Source: Alphaproteobacteria bacterium (lineage in GTDB: Bacteria; Pseudomonadota; Alphaproteobacteria; UBA6615). Taken from it: a stretch of DNA of 64,000 nucleotides. The position numbers were made by a program, and so were the translations under genes. The stretch spans positions 101,526-165,525 of the forward strand of contig JAJFJA010000047.1 in assembly GCA_021774445.1 (NCBI GenBank), written 5' to 3'. The notes beneath the pieces are model-generated. The model had not been told where the DNA came from. It searched no databases and saw nothing but the letters and a program-made list of their open reading frames with translations. The first letter of the stretch is position 1, and each line of letters begins with the position of its first letter. Of this stretch, positions 8,227 through 18,370 are shown one piece after another.

Positions 8227-9819
8227 ATGACTGACCGAGACCATGCGGTTGTTCCGGCCGTCGCGGTCGCGGGGATAACCAAGCGTTTCCCGGGCGTCGT
8301 CGCCAATGACGATATTTCCCTGACCTTCAACCCCGGCGAAATACATGTTCTGCTTGGCGAGAATGGCGCCGGCAAATCCACCTTGATCGGTATTTTAGCC
8401 GGTATGCAGCAGCCCGACGCCGGCGAGATTCGCGTCGGCGACCGGGCGGTGCGCCTCGCCTCGCCGCGCGACAGCCTGGATCGCGGCATCGGCACGGTTT
8501 TTCAGCATGTGCTGCTGGTGCAAAGCCTGACGGTGGTCGAAAACCTCATGCTCGGCGGACCCTGGTCCAGTCGCCTCGATCGGACGTCGGCGCTGGCGCG
8601 CTTTCGCGAGCTGTGTCAGGTGCTGGCGGTCACCCTCGATCCCGATGCCCAAGTCGGGCGTCTCTCGCTTGGCGAACAACAGCAAGTTGAAATCATCCGT
8701 GCCCTGTGGCACGGCGGTCGTGTCCTGATCCTCGACGAGCCGACTTCCATGCTAACGCCGGCCGGTGTGCGCGAACTGGGACTGGTCATGGCGCGCCTGC
8801 GGGATCAGGGCGTCGCCATCATCTTTATTACCCACAAACTCAAGGAGGCCTACGAGTTTGGCGATCGTATCTCCGTCCTCCGCCTCGGCCGCACTGTCGG
8901 TGAGATCACCAAGGAGCGCCTGTCCGCCATGAGTGAACAGGAGGCCACGGACGAAGTTATCCGCTTGATGTTCGGGCCAACCGCCACCAGCGAGCAGGGC
9001 GAAGCCGACACCATGGCCCATGAAGGACGCCGCCGACGCCGCACCGTCGTGGTCGACCGCGCGCAGCCGCCATTCTTGCTTGTCCGCGATCTCTCGATCG
9101 AAACGCGGCCCGGCGAAAGCGCGTTAATCGACGTCAGTTTTGACGTTTGGCCTGGCGAGATCCTGGGTATCGCCGGGGTCGACGGTAACGGTCAAAAGCA
9201 ACTCGCCGAGGCGCTGGCCGGTCAGCGCCGCACCGCCTCCGGCACGGTTGCTCTGCGCAACACGGAAATCACCCATTTGAGTGTCGCGGCCCGCCGCGAA
9301 CTCGGCCTGCGCTACATCACCGACGAGCGGCTCGGGGAGGGCACGGTCGCCGCGCACTCGGTCTCCACCAACCTGTTCCTCAAGGAAATCGGCAAACCCC
9401 CATTTTGGTGGCGCGGCATCACCCGGTGGGACCGTATTCATAGCGCTGCCCGTAACAAGATCGCCACCCACGATATTCGCACCCCATCGGAGCGTACGCC
9501 CATCGGTCGTTTGTCCGGCGGCAACATCCAAAAGTCGCTGCTCGCCCGCGAACTCTCTACCGAGAGCGGCGTCGTAATTTTCAACAAGCCGACCTATGGC
9601 CTCGACTTGCACAACATCCGATCCGCCCGCGCCCGTATCCGGCAGGGCGCGGACGCCGGCTTGGCGACGATCGTGATTTCCACTGAGCTTGATGAGCTGG
9701 TCGAATTATGCGACCGCATCGGCGTCATGTATCAAGGCCGTCTCAGCGGTATCGTGGACAACGTCGAGGGCGCGGAGATTCAAATCGGCTTATTGATGAC
9801 CGGGGCGGAAGCGGCATGA
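8227..9819 (+). CDS. ABC transporter ATP-binding protein, two NBDs (BMP/nucleoside-type importer)
   Basis: Walker A GENGAGKST, signature LSLGEQQQVEIIRAL, Walker B VLILDEPTS; second degenerate NBD GVDGNGQ...LSGGNIQKSLLARELS. Confidence 0.9.
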   Translation: MTDRDHAVVPAVAVAGITKRFPGVVANDDISLTFNPGEIHVLLGENGAGKSTLIGILAGMQQPDAGEIRVGDRAVRLASPRDSLDRGIGTVFQHVLLVQSLTVVENLMLGGPWSSRLDRTSALARFRELCQVLAVTLDPDAQVGRLSLGEQQQVEIIRALWHGGRVLILDEPTSMLTPAGVRELGLVMARLRDQGVAIIFITHKLKEAYEFGDRISVLRLGRTVGEITKERLSAMSEQEATDEVIRLMFGPTATSEQGEADTMAHEGRRRRRTVVVDRAQPPFLLVRDLSIETRPGESALIDVSFDVWPGEILGIAGVDGNGQKQLAEALAGQRRTASGTVALRNTEITHLSVAARRELGLRYITDERLGEGTVAAHSVSTNLFLKEIGKPPFWWRGITRWDRIHSAARNKIATHDIRTPSERTPIGRLSGGNIQKSLLARELSTESGVVIFNKPTYGLDLHNIRSARARIRQGADAGLATIVISTELDELVELCDRIGVMYQGRLSGIVDNVEGAEIQIGLLMTGAEAA

Positions 9820-10898
9820 CCGCGCAAGCGGCCTCGGCGCTTCAAGACGAGGCGCCCAAACCTGCTGTGCATGCCGGCCTCGCGACCGCCGTGCGTGTCC
9901 TGATACCGATCGTCCTCGCCCTGCTGGTTGGGGCCGTTGTTATTTTCGCCCTGGGTAAGGATCCGCTGACCTACTACGGCTATGTCATGCGTCGTGGCTT
10001 GTTGAGCCCGACCGGCGTGCAAGCCACGATAACCAGGATGGCACCGTTGCTGATGATATCGGCCGGTCTCATCGTGGCGTTCCGCGCCGGCATTTGGAAT
10101 CTCGGCGTCGACGGTCAGTTCCTGCTCGCCGCGGTCGTTACGGCAGCCTTGGCACCGGCGTTGATCGACGTTGTTCCCGGCTGGCTCATGATCCTCATTT
10201 GCCTCGTCGTCGCCACCCTCGTCGGTGCCGCCTGGTCTGTGGTTCCGGCGTTTCTGAAGGCCCGCTACGGCGTCAACGAAATCATCACGACCCTGATGAT
10301 GACCTTCCTCGGTATCGGCCTGGCCAATGTCTTGGTCAAGATCCCCTTCAACGACCCCACGACCACCGTACCGCAGACCGCGACCCTGGCTGTCGAGGAC
10401 CGTTTGCCGCGCTTGTTCGATACCACCATCCATAGCGGTGTTCTGATCGCCATCGCCGCGGTCCTGTTGGTCCATCTGATGATGACCCGCACCGCCTTCG
10501 GGCTGAAGTTGCAGATCGTCGGCGCCAACCCCCGCGCCGCGGTCCATGCCGGCCTCAACGTTTCGCGCCTGACCTTTGCGACCTTCGCCCTCAGCGCCGG
10601 CTTGGTCGGTCTCGGTGGCGCCATCGAGGTGCTCGGCGTCTGGGGCACGGTCCGCGCCGACTGGAATCCCGCCTTCGGATTGCTGGTCGTGCCTTTGGTC
10701 TTCTTGGCCCGCTTCCACGGCGTCGCGGTGATTGGCTTTGTTCTATTCTTCGCCGTCCTGATGATCGGCGGCGAGAGCGCGTCCCGCCGGCTCGGCGTGC
10801 CCACCGACTTCGTGCTGCTGCTCGTCGGCTTGCTGATGGTTTTCCTGGCCCTGGTCGAATATCTCGATCATCGCCGCCGCCAAGCGACGCAGGCTTAG
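9816..10898 (+). CDS. ABC transporter permease (BMP/nucleoside-type)
   Basis: ATGA overlap with ATPase stop; multi-TM with NLGVDGQFLLAAVVTA and VNEIITTLMMTFLGIGLANVLV. Confidence 0.9.
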   Translation: MTAQAASALQDEAPKPAVHAGLATAVRVLIPIVLALLVGAVVIFALGKDPLTYYGYVMRRGLLSPTGVQATITRMAPLLMISAGLIVAFRAGIWNLGVDGQFLLAAVVTAALAPALIDVVPGWLMILICLVVATLVGAAWSVVPAFLKARYGVNEIITTLMMTFLGIGLANVLVKIPFNDPTTTVPQTATLAVEDRLPRLFDTTIHSGVLIAIAAVLLVHLMMTRTAFGLKLQIVGANPRAAVHAGLNVSRLTFATFALSAGLVGLGGAIEVLGVWGTVRADWNPAFGLLVVPLVFLARFHGVAVIGFVLFFAVLMIGGESASRRLGVPTDFVLLLVGLLMVFLALVEYLDHRRRQATQA

Positions 10899-10900
10899 GC

Positions 10901-11836
10901 ATGGCCGGTTTGTTCACGATCGACTTCACCACCGCATTGTTGTTCGGCGCCGTCACTGCCGGCATCCCGCTGCTGCTCGCCGGTCTTGGGGAGCAGATTT
11001 CCGAGAAGGCGGGTGTCCTCAACATCGGCATCGAGGGCATGATGCTGTTCGGCGCCTATACCGGCTTCCTTGTCGCCTTCAAATCCGGTTCCATCTGGCT
11101 CGGTTTCCTTGGTGGCGCCGGGGGCGGCGCGGCGGTGGCGCTGCTCATGGCGATCTTCTGCGTCTGGCTCGGCATGAACCAGATCGTCATCGGCATCGCT
11201 TTGACCTTGGGGGCCGAGGGGCTGACGGCGTTATTGCACCATTTCCAGTTCAGTCGCACCTACCCCCGGCTCGATAGCATTGAGACGTTGCCGCTGCCGC
11301 TGATCAGTGAGATCCCGGTGCTCGGCCGCGCCTTGTTCGACCATCACCCGCTGGTCTATCTCGCCGTTCTGCTGGCCTTCTTCTTGGTTTGGTTATTCCG
11401 CCGCACCTATATCGGCCTCAACCTCCAGGCCGCCGGCGACAAGCCGGCCGCCCTCGACGCGGCCGGCGTCGACGTTTATGTGACCCGGACCTGCGCCGTC
11501 TTGGCGACCGGTGCGCTGGCCGGCATCGGCGGGGCTTATCTCGCCAATGTCGGCGCCGGCTTGTTTCTGCCTTTTATGACCAACGGCGCCGGTTTTATCG
11601 GCATCGTCCTCGCCATGCTGGCGCGCGGCCAGCCGCTGTGGGTCCTGCTCGGCGCGACCCTGTTCGGGGTCAGCCTGGCCCTGACCACGGCCCTACAGGT
11701 CGCCGGGCTGAACATCCCGACCGACGTCGTGCAGATGCTACCCTTCGCCATGGTGATGGTAGTGTTGGTGCTTTTCGCCCGGCACAGCTATCTGCCGCCG
11801 GCACTCGGCTTACCCTATGTGCGCGGCGAGCGCTGA
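10901..11836 (+). CDS. ABC transporter permease (BMP/nucleoside-type, second subunit)
   Basis: GEQISEKAGVLNIGIEGMMLFGAYTGF, LGMNQIVIGIALTLGAEGLTALL; typical of this permease family. Confidence 0.9.
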   Translation: MAGLFTIDFTTALLFGAVTAGIPLLLAGLGEQISEKAGVLNIGIEGMMLFGAYTGFLVAFKSGSIWLGFLGGAGGGAAVALLMAIFCVWLGMNQIVIGIALTLGAEGLTALLHHFQFSRTYPRLDSIETLPLPLISEIPVLGRALFDHHPLVYLAVLLAFFLVWLFRRTYIGLNLQAAGDKPAALDAAGVDVYVTRTCAVLATGALAGIGGAYLANVGAGLFLPFMTNGAGFIGIVLAMLARGQPLWVLLGATLFGVSLALTTALQVAGLNIPTDVVQMLPFAMVMVVLVLFARHSYLPPALGLPYVRGER

Positions 11837-12790
<954 letters not shown>

Positions 12791-13041
12791 CCATTGGCAA
12801 GGAGCTGATATTAGGCGTGATCGGGCAAACCGCACGCGACGAATTTACTCGGACAGGTTCTGACCCCGCCTCCAACGAGGGAGGAACGACGGCCGGGTGA
12901 ACACGGCTCCGTTACCTCTTTTCGACGACCCGCACGTTAGGGCGAGGTTTTAGGTTAACCTACGTTACGTACGTTCTGGCCAGATCCTAGGCACTTACCC
13001 GGGCGGAGACTTGGGATACTAATTTCGGAGGGAGAGCCGTC

Positions 13042-13767
13042 TTGGAATACAAATTTCGATTACGAAGATCTTTTCCGTTCTCCGCGACCGAGAAAGATAC
13101 CGAGTGGGACGGGTTTACACCGTCCGAGGTCGAGCTTCTCGACCGAAAGACGATAAGGCGTAAGTACGCGCCAGGTGACTTCATTTTTCACCAAGACGAC
13201 ACCCCCTCCGGGATCTTCTGTATTGAGGGAGGTTATGTCTTGTTGTCTCGGATGGACGCCTCTGGGAACGAGACAACGTTCGGAATCTTCGGCCCCAATG
13301 AGACCATCGGACACCGAAGCTTTTTCGCCTCAGATCTCCACGTTGCGACGGCACGGGCAATAACGCATTGTTTCTCTTATCTTATTCCGACGGACACGGT
13401 GCGCCAGCTTTTCGAATTGAATTTGGAGCTAGCGTGGTGGTTTCTGCGTACGGTTGCCAGCGACCGAGGGCCTCTTGATGGCCTTTTGTTGCGTGGCAGC
13501 AAGGTGTCCGCACGCGTTCGCTTCATTCACATGCTCCTCGTCCTCAGGGATCGTTTCGCACAGACTGATGCCAATGGGCACCTTGTATTTGAATTGCCGC
13601 TTAGCCGTGTGGAGATTGCAAATATGTTGGGGGTAACCCCGGAGACCATCACCCGCACGCTACGAGAGCTTCAGGATGAAAACCTTGCAATCATTCATGG
13701 CAGAACGGTGATCGTACCACGACCTGACCTGCTCGAGAGGGCGAGCGAGCCCAACGTTTCATTCTGA
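13042..13767 (+). CDS. Crp/Fnr family transcriptional regulator
   Basis: cNMP-binding fold (YAPGDFIFHQDDTPSGIFCIEGGYVLLSR) and HTH (LPLSRVEIANMLGVTPETITRTLRELQDENLAII); no N-terminal FNR cysteine cluster; TTG start assumed. Confidence 0.88.
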   Translation: MEYKFRLRRSFPFSATEKDTEWDGFTPSEVELLDRKTIRRKYAPGDFIFHQDDTPSGIFCIEGGYVLLSRMDASGNETTFGIFGPNETIGHRSFFASDLHVATARAITHCFSYLIPTDTVRQLFELNLELAWWFLRTVASDRGPLDGLLLRGSKVSARVRFIHMLLVLRDRFAQTDANGHLVFELPLSRVEIANMLGVTPETITRTLRELQDENLAIIHGRTVIVPRPDLLERASEPNVSF

Positions 13768-13970
13768 ACGCCGGCGTCCGCCTCTTTGAACCGATATCGT
13801 CGACCACGACTAGGACAGACCGCGAAGTAGGCCGCCGAAAGGGATATGCCGCGGCCTGAACCGGCCATACGATCATTCTATAGACACTTACGAATCATCG
13901 ATCCTAGACTTCATCAGGCGGGTGGAAGAGTACGCAGCCGTCCCCAGTTGCGCTGTGTCATGGAGATCAG

Positions 13971-15353
13971 ATGGCCAAAGTTATCTCGCTGCCCGACGGC
14001 GTAGAATTCGAAATAACGAAAGAGGACACGCTTCTCGAGGCGGCCTTGCGTGCCAATTTGCCCCTGACGCACGCGTGCGGAGGACGGGCAAAATGCTCGA
14101 CCTGTCGCGTCTGGGTACTCGATGGGCTCGATTCCTGCCTGGCACGAAATGATGCCGAGCAGGAGATGGCCGATCGGCTCGGCTTTGGCAAGGAGGTTCG
14201 TCTTGCGTGTCAGGTTCGCTCGAACGGCAATCTACGGATACGTCGACTGATCCTAGACGAAACCGATCTCGCGATGAGTAGCCAGCTCGAACGGTCCTCG
14301 GCGACACGAGCGGGAGAGGTCCGGAACGTAACCATTTTTTTCAGCGACATTCAGGGTTTTACCTCGATATCCGAATCGCTGTCGCCATACGACGTCATGT
14401 ACCTGCTGAACCGCTATTTCGTTCAGGCCGGAGAGATTATCGAGCGCAACGGTGGCTATATCGACAAGTTTGTGGGTGACGGAATGATGGCGATATTCGG
14501 GGTTGATGGCCAAGAAGACGCGCCGATCCGGGCCGTAAACGCGGCGCTGCAGACGCTTGCTGCGGTCGATCGAATGAAACCATTTGTTGCGGCGATGTAC
14601 GAGGCGGAATTCGACATCCGCATCGGCCTGCACTATGGCGAGGCCGTATTGGGCTCCGTCGGATCACTTGGCCATGAGCGCCTGACTGCAATTGGAGATG
14701 TCGTCAATGTCGCCAGCCGCGTCGAAGAGGCAAATAAGGAGGCTGGCACCCGGCTCCTGATATCGGAAGCCCTTCACGGCATCGTCGAGGAAGATGTCGA
14801 CGTACTCGACTTCGTAAGAATACGCCTTCGGGGAACAAGCGAGCGCATGACCCTATATGAAATCGGACAGCTAAAACCCGAAGTCGATGCGAAATTGAAC
14901 AGGACGGTGTCTCGCGAGACCGAGCATTATGCCGGCCGCGAGTGGCTGCGGGCATTTTTGCAGGATGAGCTTGCGGTCGGCGAGAACCGCATCCTCGATT
15001 TAGAAAAATGTGACGTCGTCGTACATCGGGCGCCACGCGGCTATGTCGCGTTCAACAACGCCTGCCCGCACTTGAGGCTTCCGATGTATGACCGCCTTCA
15101 ACCGAGCCAAGAACACGCCGCTATACTGCCTCCGGCAAGTGTGGTTACGGATGACCTCGGCATTGTCTGCCGCTGGCATCAGTCCTGTTACGATCTTCAC
15201 ACCGGCGAAATTCGAGTGTGGTGCCCCACGCTCAACGAAGACGGTACGCCGCCTGGATTCGAGTTCGCCGGAGATGTCTCCAAGAACCGCTCGCCGCTCG
15301 AGGTCTTTCCTTGCCGGCTGGCGGACGGCTATGTTTGGATTTCGGTTGAATGA
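13971..15353 (+). CDS. [2Fe-2S] ferredoxin - class III adenylyl cyclase - Rieske fusion
   Basis: THACGGRAKCSTCRVW...RLACQ (plant-type Fd cysteines); FFSDIQGFTSISESL, DKFVGDGMMAIFG, AIGDVVNVASRVEEANK (cyclase catalytic motifs); NNACPHLRLP...IVCRWHQSCYDLHTGE (Rieske C-x-H...C-x2-H). Confidence 0.88.
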   Translation: MAKVISLPDGVEFEITKEDTLLEAALRANLPLTHACGGRAKCSTCRVWVLDGLDSCLARNDAEQEMADRLGFGKEVRLACQVRSNGNLRIRRLILDETDLAMSSQLERSSATRAGEVRNVTIFFSDIQGFTSISESLSPYDVMYLLNRYFVQAGEIIERNGGYIDKFVGDGMMAIFGVDGQEDAPIRAVNAALQTLAAVDRMKPFVAAMYEAEFDIRIGLHYGEAVLGSVGSLGHERLTAIGDVVNVASRVEEANKEAGTRLLISEALHGIVEEDVDVLDFVRIRLRGTSERMTLYEIGQLKPEVDAKLNRTVSRETEHYAGREWLRAFLQDELAVGENRILDLEKCDVVVHRAPRGYVAFNNACPHLRLPMYDRLQPSQEHAAILPPASVVTDDLGIVCRWHQSCYDLHTGEIRVWCPTLNEDGTPPGFEFAGDVSKNRSPLEVFPCRLADGYVWISVE

Positions 15354-15404
15354 AGGATTTCTGGCGCTGCAGTAGTTGAATGAAGGATTTCTGGCGCTGC
15401 AGTA
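15345..15404. repeat. Perfect 30-bp direct tandem duplication
   Basis: gttgaatgaaggatttctggcgctgcagta twice (15345-15374, 15375-15404), the first copy spanning the cyclase stop codon. Confidence 0.95.
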
Positions 15405-15419
15405 TATGCAGACCAAGTT

Positions 15420-15443
15420 GACTTTGCAGGGCCCTGCAAAGTC
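15420..15443. terminator. Perfect 24-bp palindrome between convergent genes (bidirectional hairpin or operator)
   Basis: gactttgcagggccctgcaaagtc is its own reverse complement; lies between the + cyclase and - cupredoxin 3' ends. Confidence 0.6.
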
Positions 15444-15502
15444 GCCCACCAGCGCCTGATAGGAGAAAGGGTTTGTCGAGCTGACCGCTCAGCGATATTC
15501 AA

Positions 15503-15859
15503 TCAAACGAGATCGAGTTTGGCGGTCATAGCCGGATGGAACCGGCAATAATAGCTCCCGCCCAGTCCCTCCGTGACAACGATCTCTTTGCGCTCATTCG
15601 GCCCCAGTTCCCCGGCGTCCCAGCTGCCGTCGTCCGCGGTTGCCGTATGTGGGACGATATCCATGTTGATCCATGTCACGCGATCCCCGACGCCTACCGA
15701 GAGGGTTGCAGGCGAAAAAGCGAAATTGGCGATCTTGACGGTGTGACTGACCGGCGCCCCGGAGGACGCCGACGCAGCGTTGAGTTTGAGCGAGGCGGTG
15801 GTAGCCGCAACAGCGGCTACCAAGCTTGCAAGAAACCTGCGGCGATACATGCGAGTCAC
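15503..15859 (-). CDS. Cupredoxin (amicyanin/plastocyanin-like), exported
   Basis: RRRFLAS signal; HTVKIANFAFSPATLSVGVGDRVTWINMDIVPHTATADD...YYCRFHPAMTAKL: type-1 Cu ligands H...C..H..M. Confidence 0.88.
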   Translation of the reverse strand: MTRMYRRRFLASLVAAVAATTASLKLNAASASSGAPVSHTVKIANFAFSPATLSVGVGDRVTWINMDIVPHTATADDGSWDAGELGPNERKEIVVTEGLGGSYYCRFHPAMTAKLDLV

Positions 15860-15861
15860 CT

Positions 15862-16392
15862 CTAATTCAGGCTGTTGACCACCGCCTGAGCGTGGTTCTC
15901 ATGGGCCATGAAGATTTCCAGACCAGCGCCGAACAGGTCCTTCACCTCACCGTTGTCGATGTTTGGAATGAAGGTATTCTCAACCAGATCGTTGACGGCT
16001 TGATGATAAGCCAGTTCGTTCTCGGCATAGCGCTTGTCGAAATCTGCACCGCGCAGCGCACTCATTTCATTGACCAGCTCAATCGAATTGGCAATCAATT
16101 GCTGACTGAGGAAGTTGTCTTGCGGCTGTGCACCCAGCTTTTCGAGCAGCGCAAGCGCCTGCCCATTGACCGCGTTGTGGTCGCGGATCATCGTTGCCGC
16201 GAACTCGCGAACCTCCGAGCTTTCGGAGAGTGCCAATGCGAGATGCGCATAGCGGATATCGATATTATCCGCGGTATAGGCGACATGGGCGATTTCCAGG
16301 TCGTTGAGGTCGGCCGGCGATTCCGCGTGCGCGCTTCCAAATACGGCGAAAACGGCAATACCGGCGGTTGCGACAAAGGTGTGTATTTTCAT
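15862..16392 (-). CDS. DUF4142 domain protein, exported
   Basis: Signal peptide; YAHLALALSESSEVREFAATMIRDHNAVNGQALALLEKLG typical of DUF4142. Confidence 0.75.
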   Translation of the reverse strand: MKIHTFVATAGIAVFAVFGSAHAESPADLNDLEIAHVAYTADNIDIRYAHLALALSESSEVREFAATMIRDHNAVNGQALALLEKLGAQPQDNFLSQQLIANSIELVNEMSALRGADFDKRYAENELAYHQAVNDLVENTFIPNIDNGEVKDLFGAGLEIFMAHENHAQAVVNSLN

Positions 16393-16599
16393 CGGTGAGC
16401 ATCCTTGCTTCGCTGAGATTACGCATGAGACCAGCAGTAAATCCCGGTTTCAGCCACATGCAGGTCAGCATGATATTGGCGCGAATGCAGGATGATGAAT
16501 GACGGATCGTCCAAAAGAATTGACCAATCGTTCAGAAGTGTTCAAAAGTATCCCTAATTCTGGTATTGCGGGCTGGCATCGGCAGAACAGCGGCGAATA

Positions 16600-17544
16600 G
16601 TGGACCTCCTAAGCGACGTTTTGAGTCTGATGAAGCTTTCCGGAACGCTCTATTTCCGTACGTCCTTTACCTCCCCATGGGGTTTGGAAGTACCGGAATT
16701 CGAGAACGTCTCCAGATTCCACTATGTCCATCGTGGACGATGTTTCGCCCATGTCGAGGGTCAGGCGGAAGCGGTTCTGCTCAGCCGTGGCGACCTGATC
16801 ATCATTACCCGTGGCGCTCGACACACGTTGTCGGATCCGTCGGACGTGGCGGCAAAGAGCGTCGACCAGGTCGTCGAAGAGTCGGGGTTTACCGGCCAGG
16901 GCGCGTTGGTTTTCGGTGATGTCGGCGCAGGACACGAAACTCAGCTCATATGCGGACATTTCGCCTTTGACCGAGGGGCGAGCCACGTGCTTTTCGATTC
17001 GCTTCCGCGATACATCCATATCAAGGATTATGGCGAGGTCTCACCCAGTTGGCTGGACGATACGCTCAAGGTGATCGGTGCAGAGGTCGGCCGCAATCAG
17101 CTCGGGAGTGATCTGATCGCCCTCAAACTGTCAGAGATCATATTTACCCAGGCGATCCGCCACCACGTTGCGCACGAAGGTCAGAACCGGCCCGGGTTTG
17201 CCGGGTTTGCCGATAAGCATATTCTCCTGGCGCTGGAAGCGATGCATCAGGAACCGGCGAAAACTTGGACGCTGCAAAGCCTTGCCAAGGTAGCCGGAAT
17301 GTCACGGACCGCGTTTTCGAACAAGTTCAGTAGCCTAGTCACCCACACCCCGCTGAACTACTTGACCTCATGGCGGATGCAACTCGCCCGACAGCTACTG
17401 GCCGATACCGATATCCCCATTATCGAAGTGGCCACGCGTAGCGGCTACCAATCCGAAGCGTCGTTTGGCCGAGTCTTCAAGCGTCATTTCGACATGCCGC
17501 CGGCGGGGTACCGGCGCAGCCGAGCGCTTCGCGAGGCGGTCTAG
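16600..17544 (+). CDS. AraC family transcriptional regulator with N-terminal cupin
   Basis: HYVHRGRCFAHVEGQ cupin; C-terminal AraC HTH SLAKVAGMSRTAFSNKFSSL...ADTDIPIIEVATRSGYQSEASFGRVFKRHF; GTG start. Confidence 0.9.
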   Translation: MDLLSDVLSLMKLSGTLYFRTSFTSPWGLEVPEFENVSRFHYVHRGRCFAHVEGQAEAVLLSRGDLIIITRGARHTLSDPSDVAAKSVDQVVEESGFTGQGALVFGDVGAGHETQLICGHFAFDRGASHVLFDSLPRYIHIKDYGEVSPSWLDDTLKVIGAEVGRNQLGSDLIALKLSEIIFTQAIRHHVAHEGQNRPGFAGFADKHILLALEAMHQEPAKTWTLQSLAKVAGMSRTAFSNKFSSLVTHTPLNYLTSWRMQLARQLLADTDIPIIEVATRSGYQSEASFGRVFKRHFDMPPAGYRRSRALREAV

Positions 17545-17595
17545 CGAACCTCCCGTCGCGGTTCGCCCGCGCCCGTGCGACGGGTGACCGCGTCG

Positions 17596-18336
17596 CTACC
17601 AGCGGATCATGCCGCCATCGACCGCCAATGTTTGCCCGGTCACCCAGTGGGCTTCCTCCGACGCCAGGAACGCCACCGCCGGTGCGATATCCGCCGGCGT
17701 GCCATAGCCTTTGATCGCCTGCAGCATTTCCACGAACTCGAAGGCGTCTTTGTGCGGCGTCTGCTGCACGCCTTCGGTGTCGGTCAAGCCCGGCGCGATG
17801 GCGTTGACGGTGATCTTGTCGCCGCCAAGCTCCGTGGCGAGCGCGCGCGTAAACCCGAACACCCCGCCTTTCGAGGCGACGTAATGCGCCATGTTCGGCG
17901 TGCCGGCGAACAGCGCGTTCGAGCAGATATTGACGATCCGCCCATATTTCGCTTTCCGCATGATATCGGACGAGGCTCGGCACATCAGATAGAGCCCGTC
18001 TAGGTTGACCCGCATGATCCGCCGCCATTCCTCGAAGGTCAGCTCGTCCCACGGCACGAACGGCACCAAGGCGGCCGCGTTGACCAGCGAATCGATCCGC
18101 CCGGCCCGGCTCATCACCGCGTCGTGCAAGGCCGCCACCGAGTCTGGATCGCCGATATCGCAAGCCACGCCGATGGCGCCACCACCGATTGCCTCCGCCG
18201 CCGCGTTGGCGCCGTCGCCATTGATGTCTGCGACTACGACAGTCGCCGCCTCTTCGCCCAGCCGCTCGGCGATCGCTCTACCGATCCCTTGTGCCGCTCC
18301 GCTGACGATCGCCACCCGACCTTCATAACGCTTCAT
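17596..18336 (-). CDS. Short-chain dehydrogenase, pyridoxal 4-dehydrogenase-like
   Basis: GAAQGIG, YVASK; LFAGTPNMAHYVASKGGVFGFTRALATELGGDKITVNAIAPGL...FEFVEMLQAIKGYGTP resembles remembered M. loti pyridoxal 4-dehydrogenase (Mlr6807). Confidence 0.75.
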   Translation of the reverse strand: MKRYEGRVAIVSGAAQGIGRAIAERLGEEAATVVVADINGDGANAAAEAIGGGAIGVACDIGDPDSVAALHDAVMSRAGRIDSLVNAAALVPFVPWDELTFEEWRRIMRVNLDGLYLMCRASSDIMRKAKYGRIVNICSNALFAGTPNMAHYVASKGGVFGFTRALATELGGDKITVNAIAPGLTDTEGVQQTPHKDAFEFVEMLQAIKGYGTPADIAPAVAFLASEEAHWVTGQTLAVDGGMIRW

Positions 18337-18370
18337 TGTCACAATTCGCTCTCCATGCTGTCTGAGGCCG

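Noticed and set aside
15345-15404. CRISPR-like repeat
   Set aside because: Only two abutting copies with no spacers; a simple tandem duplication.
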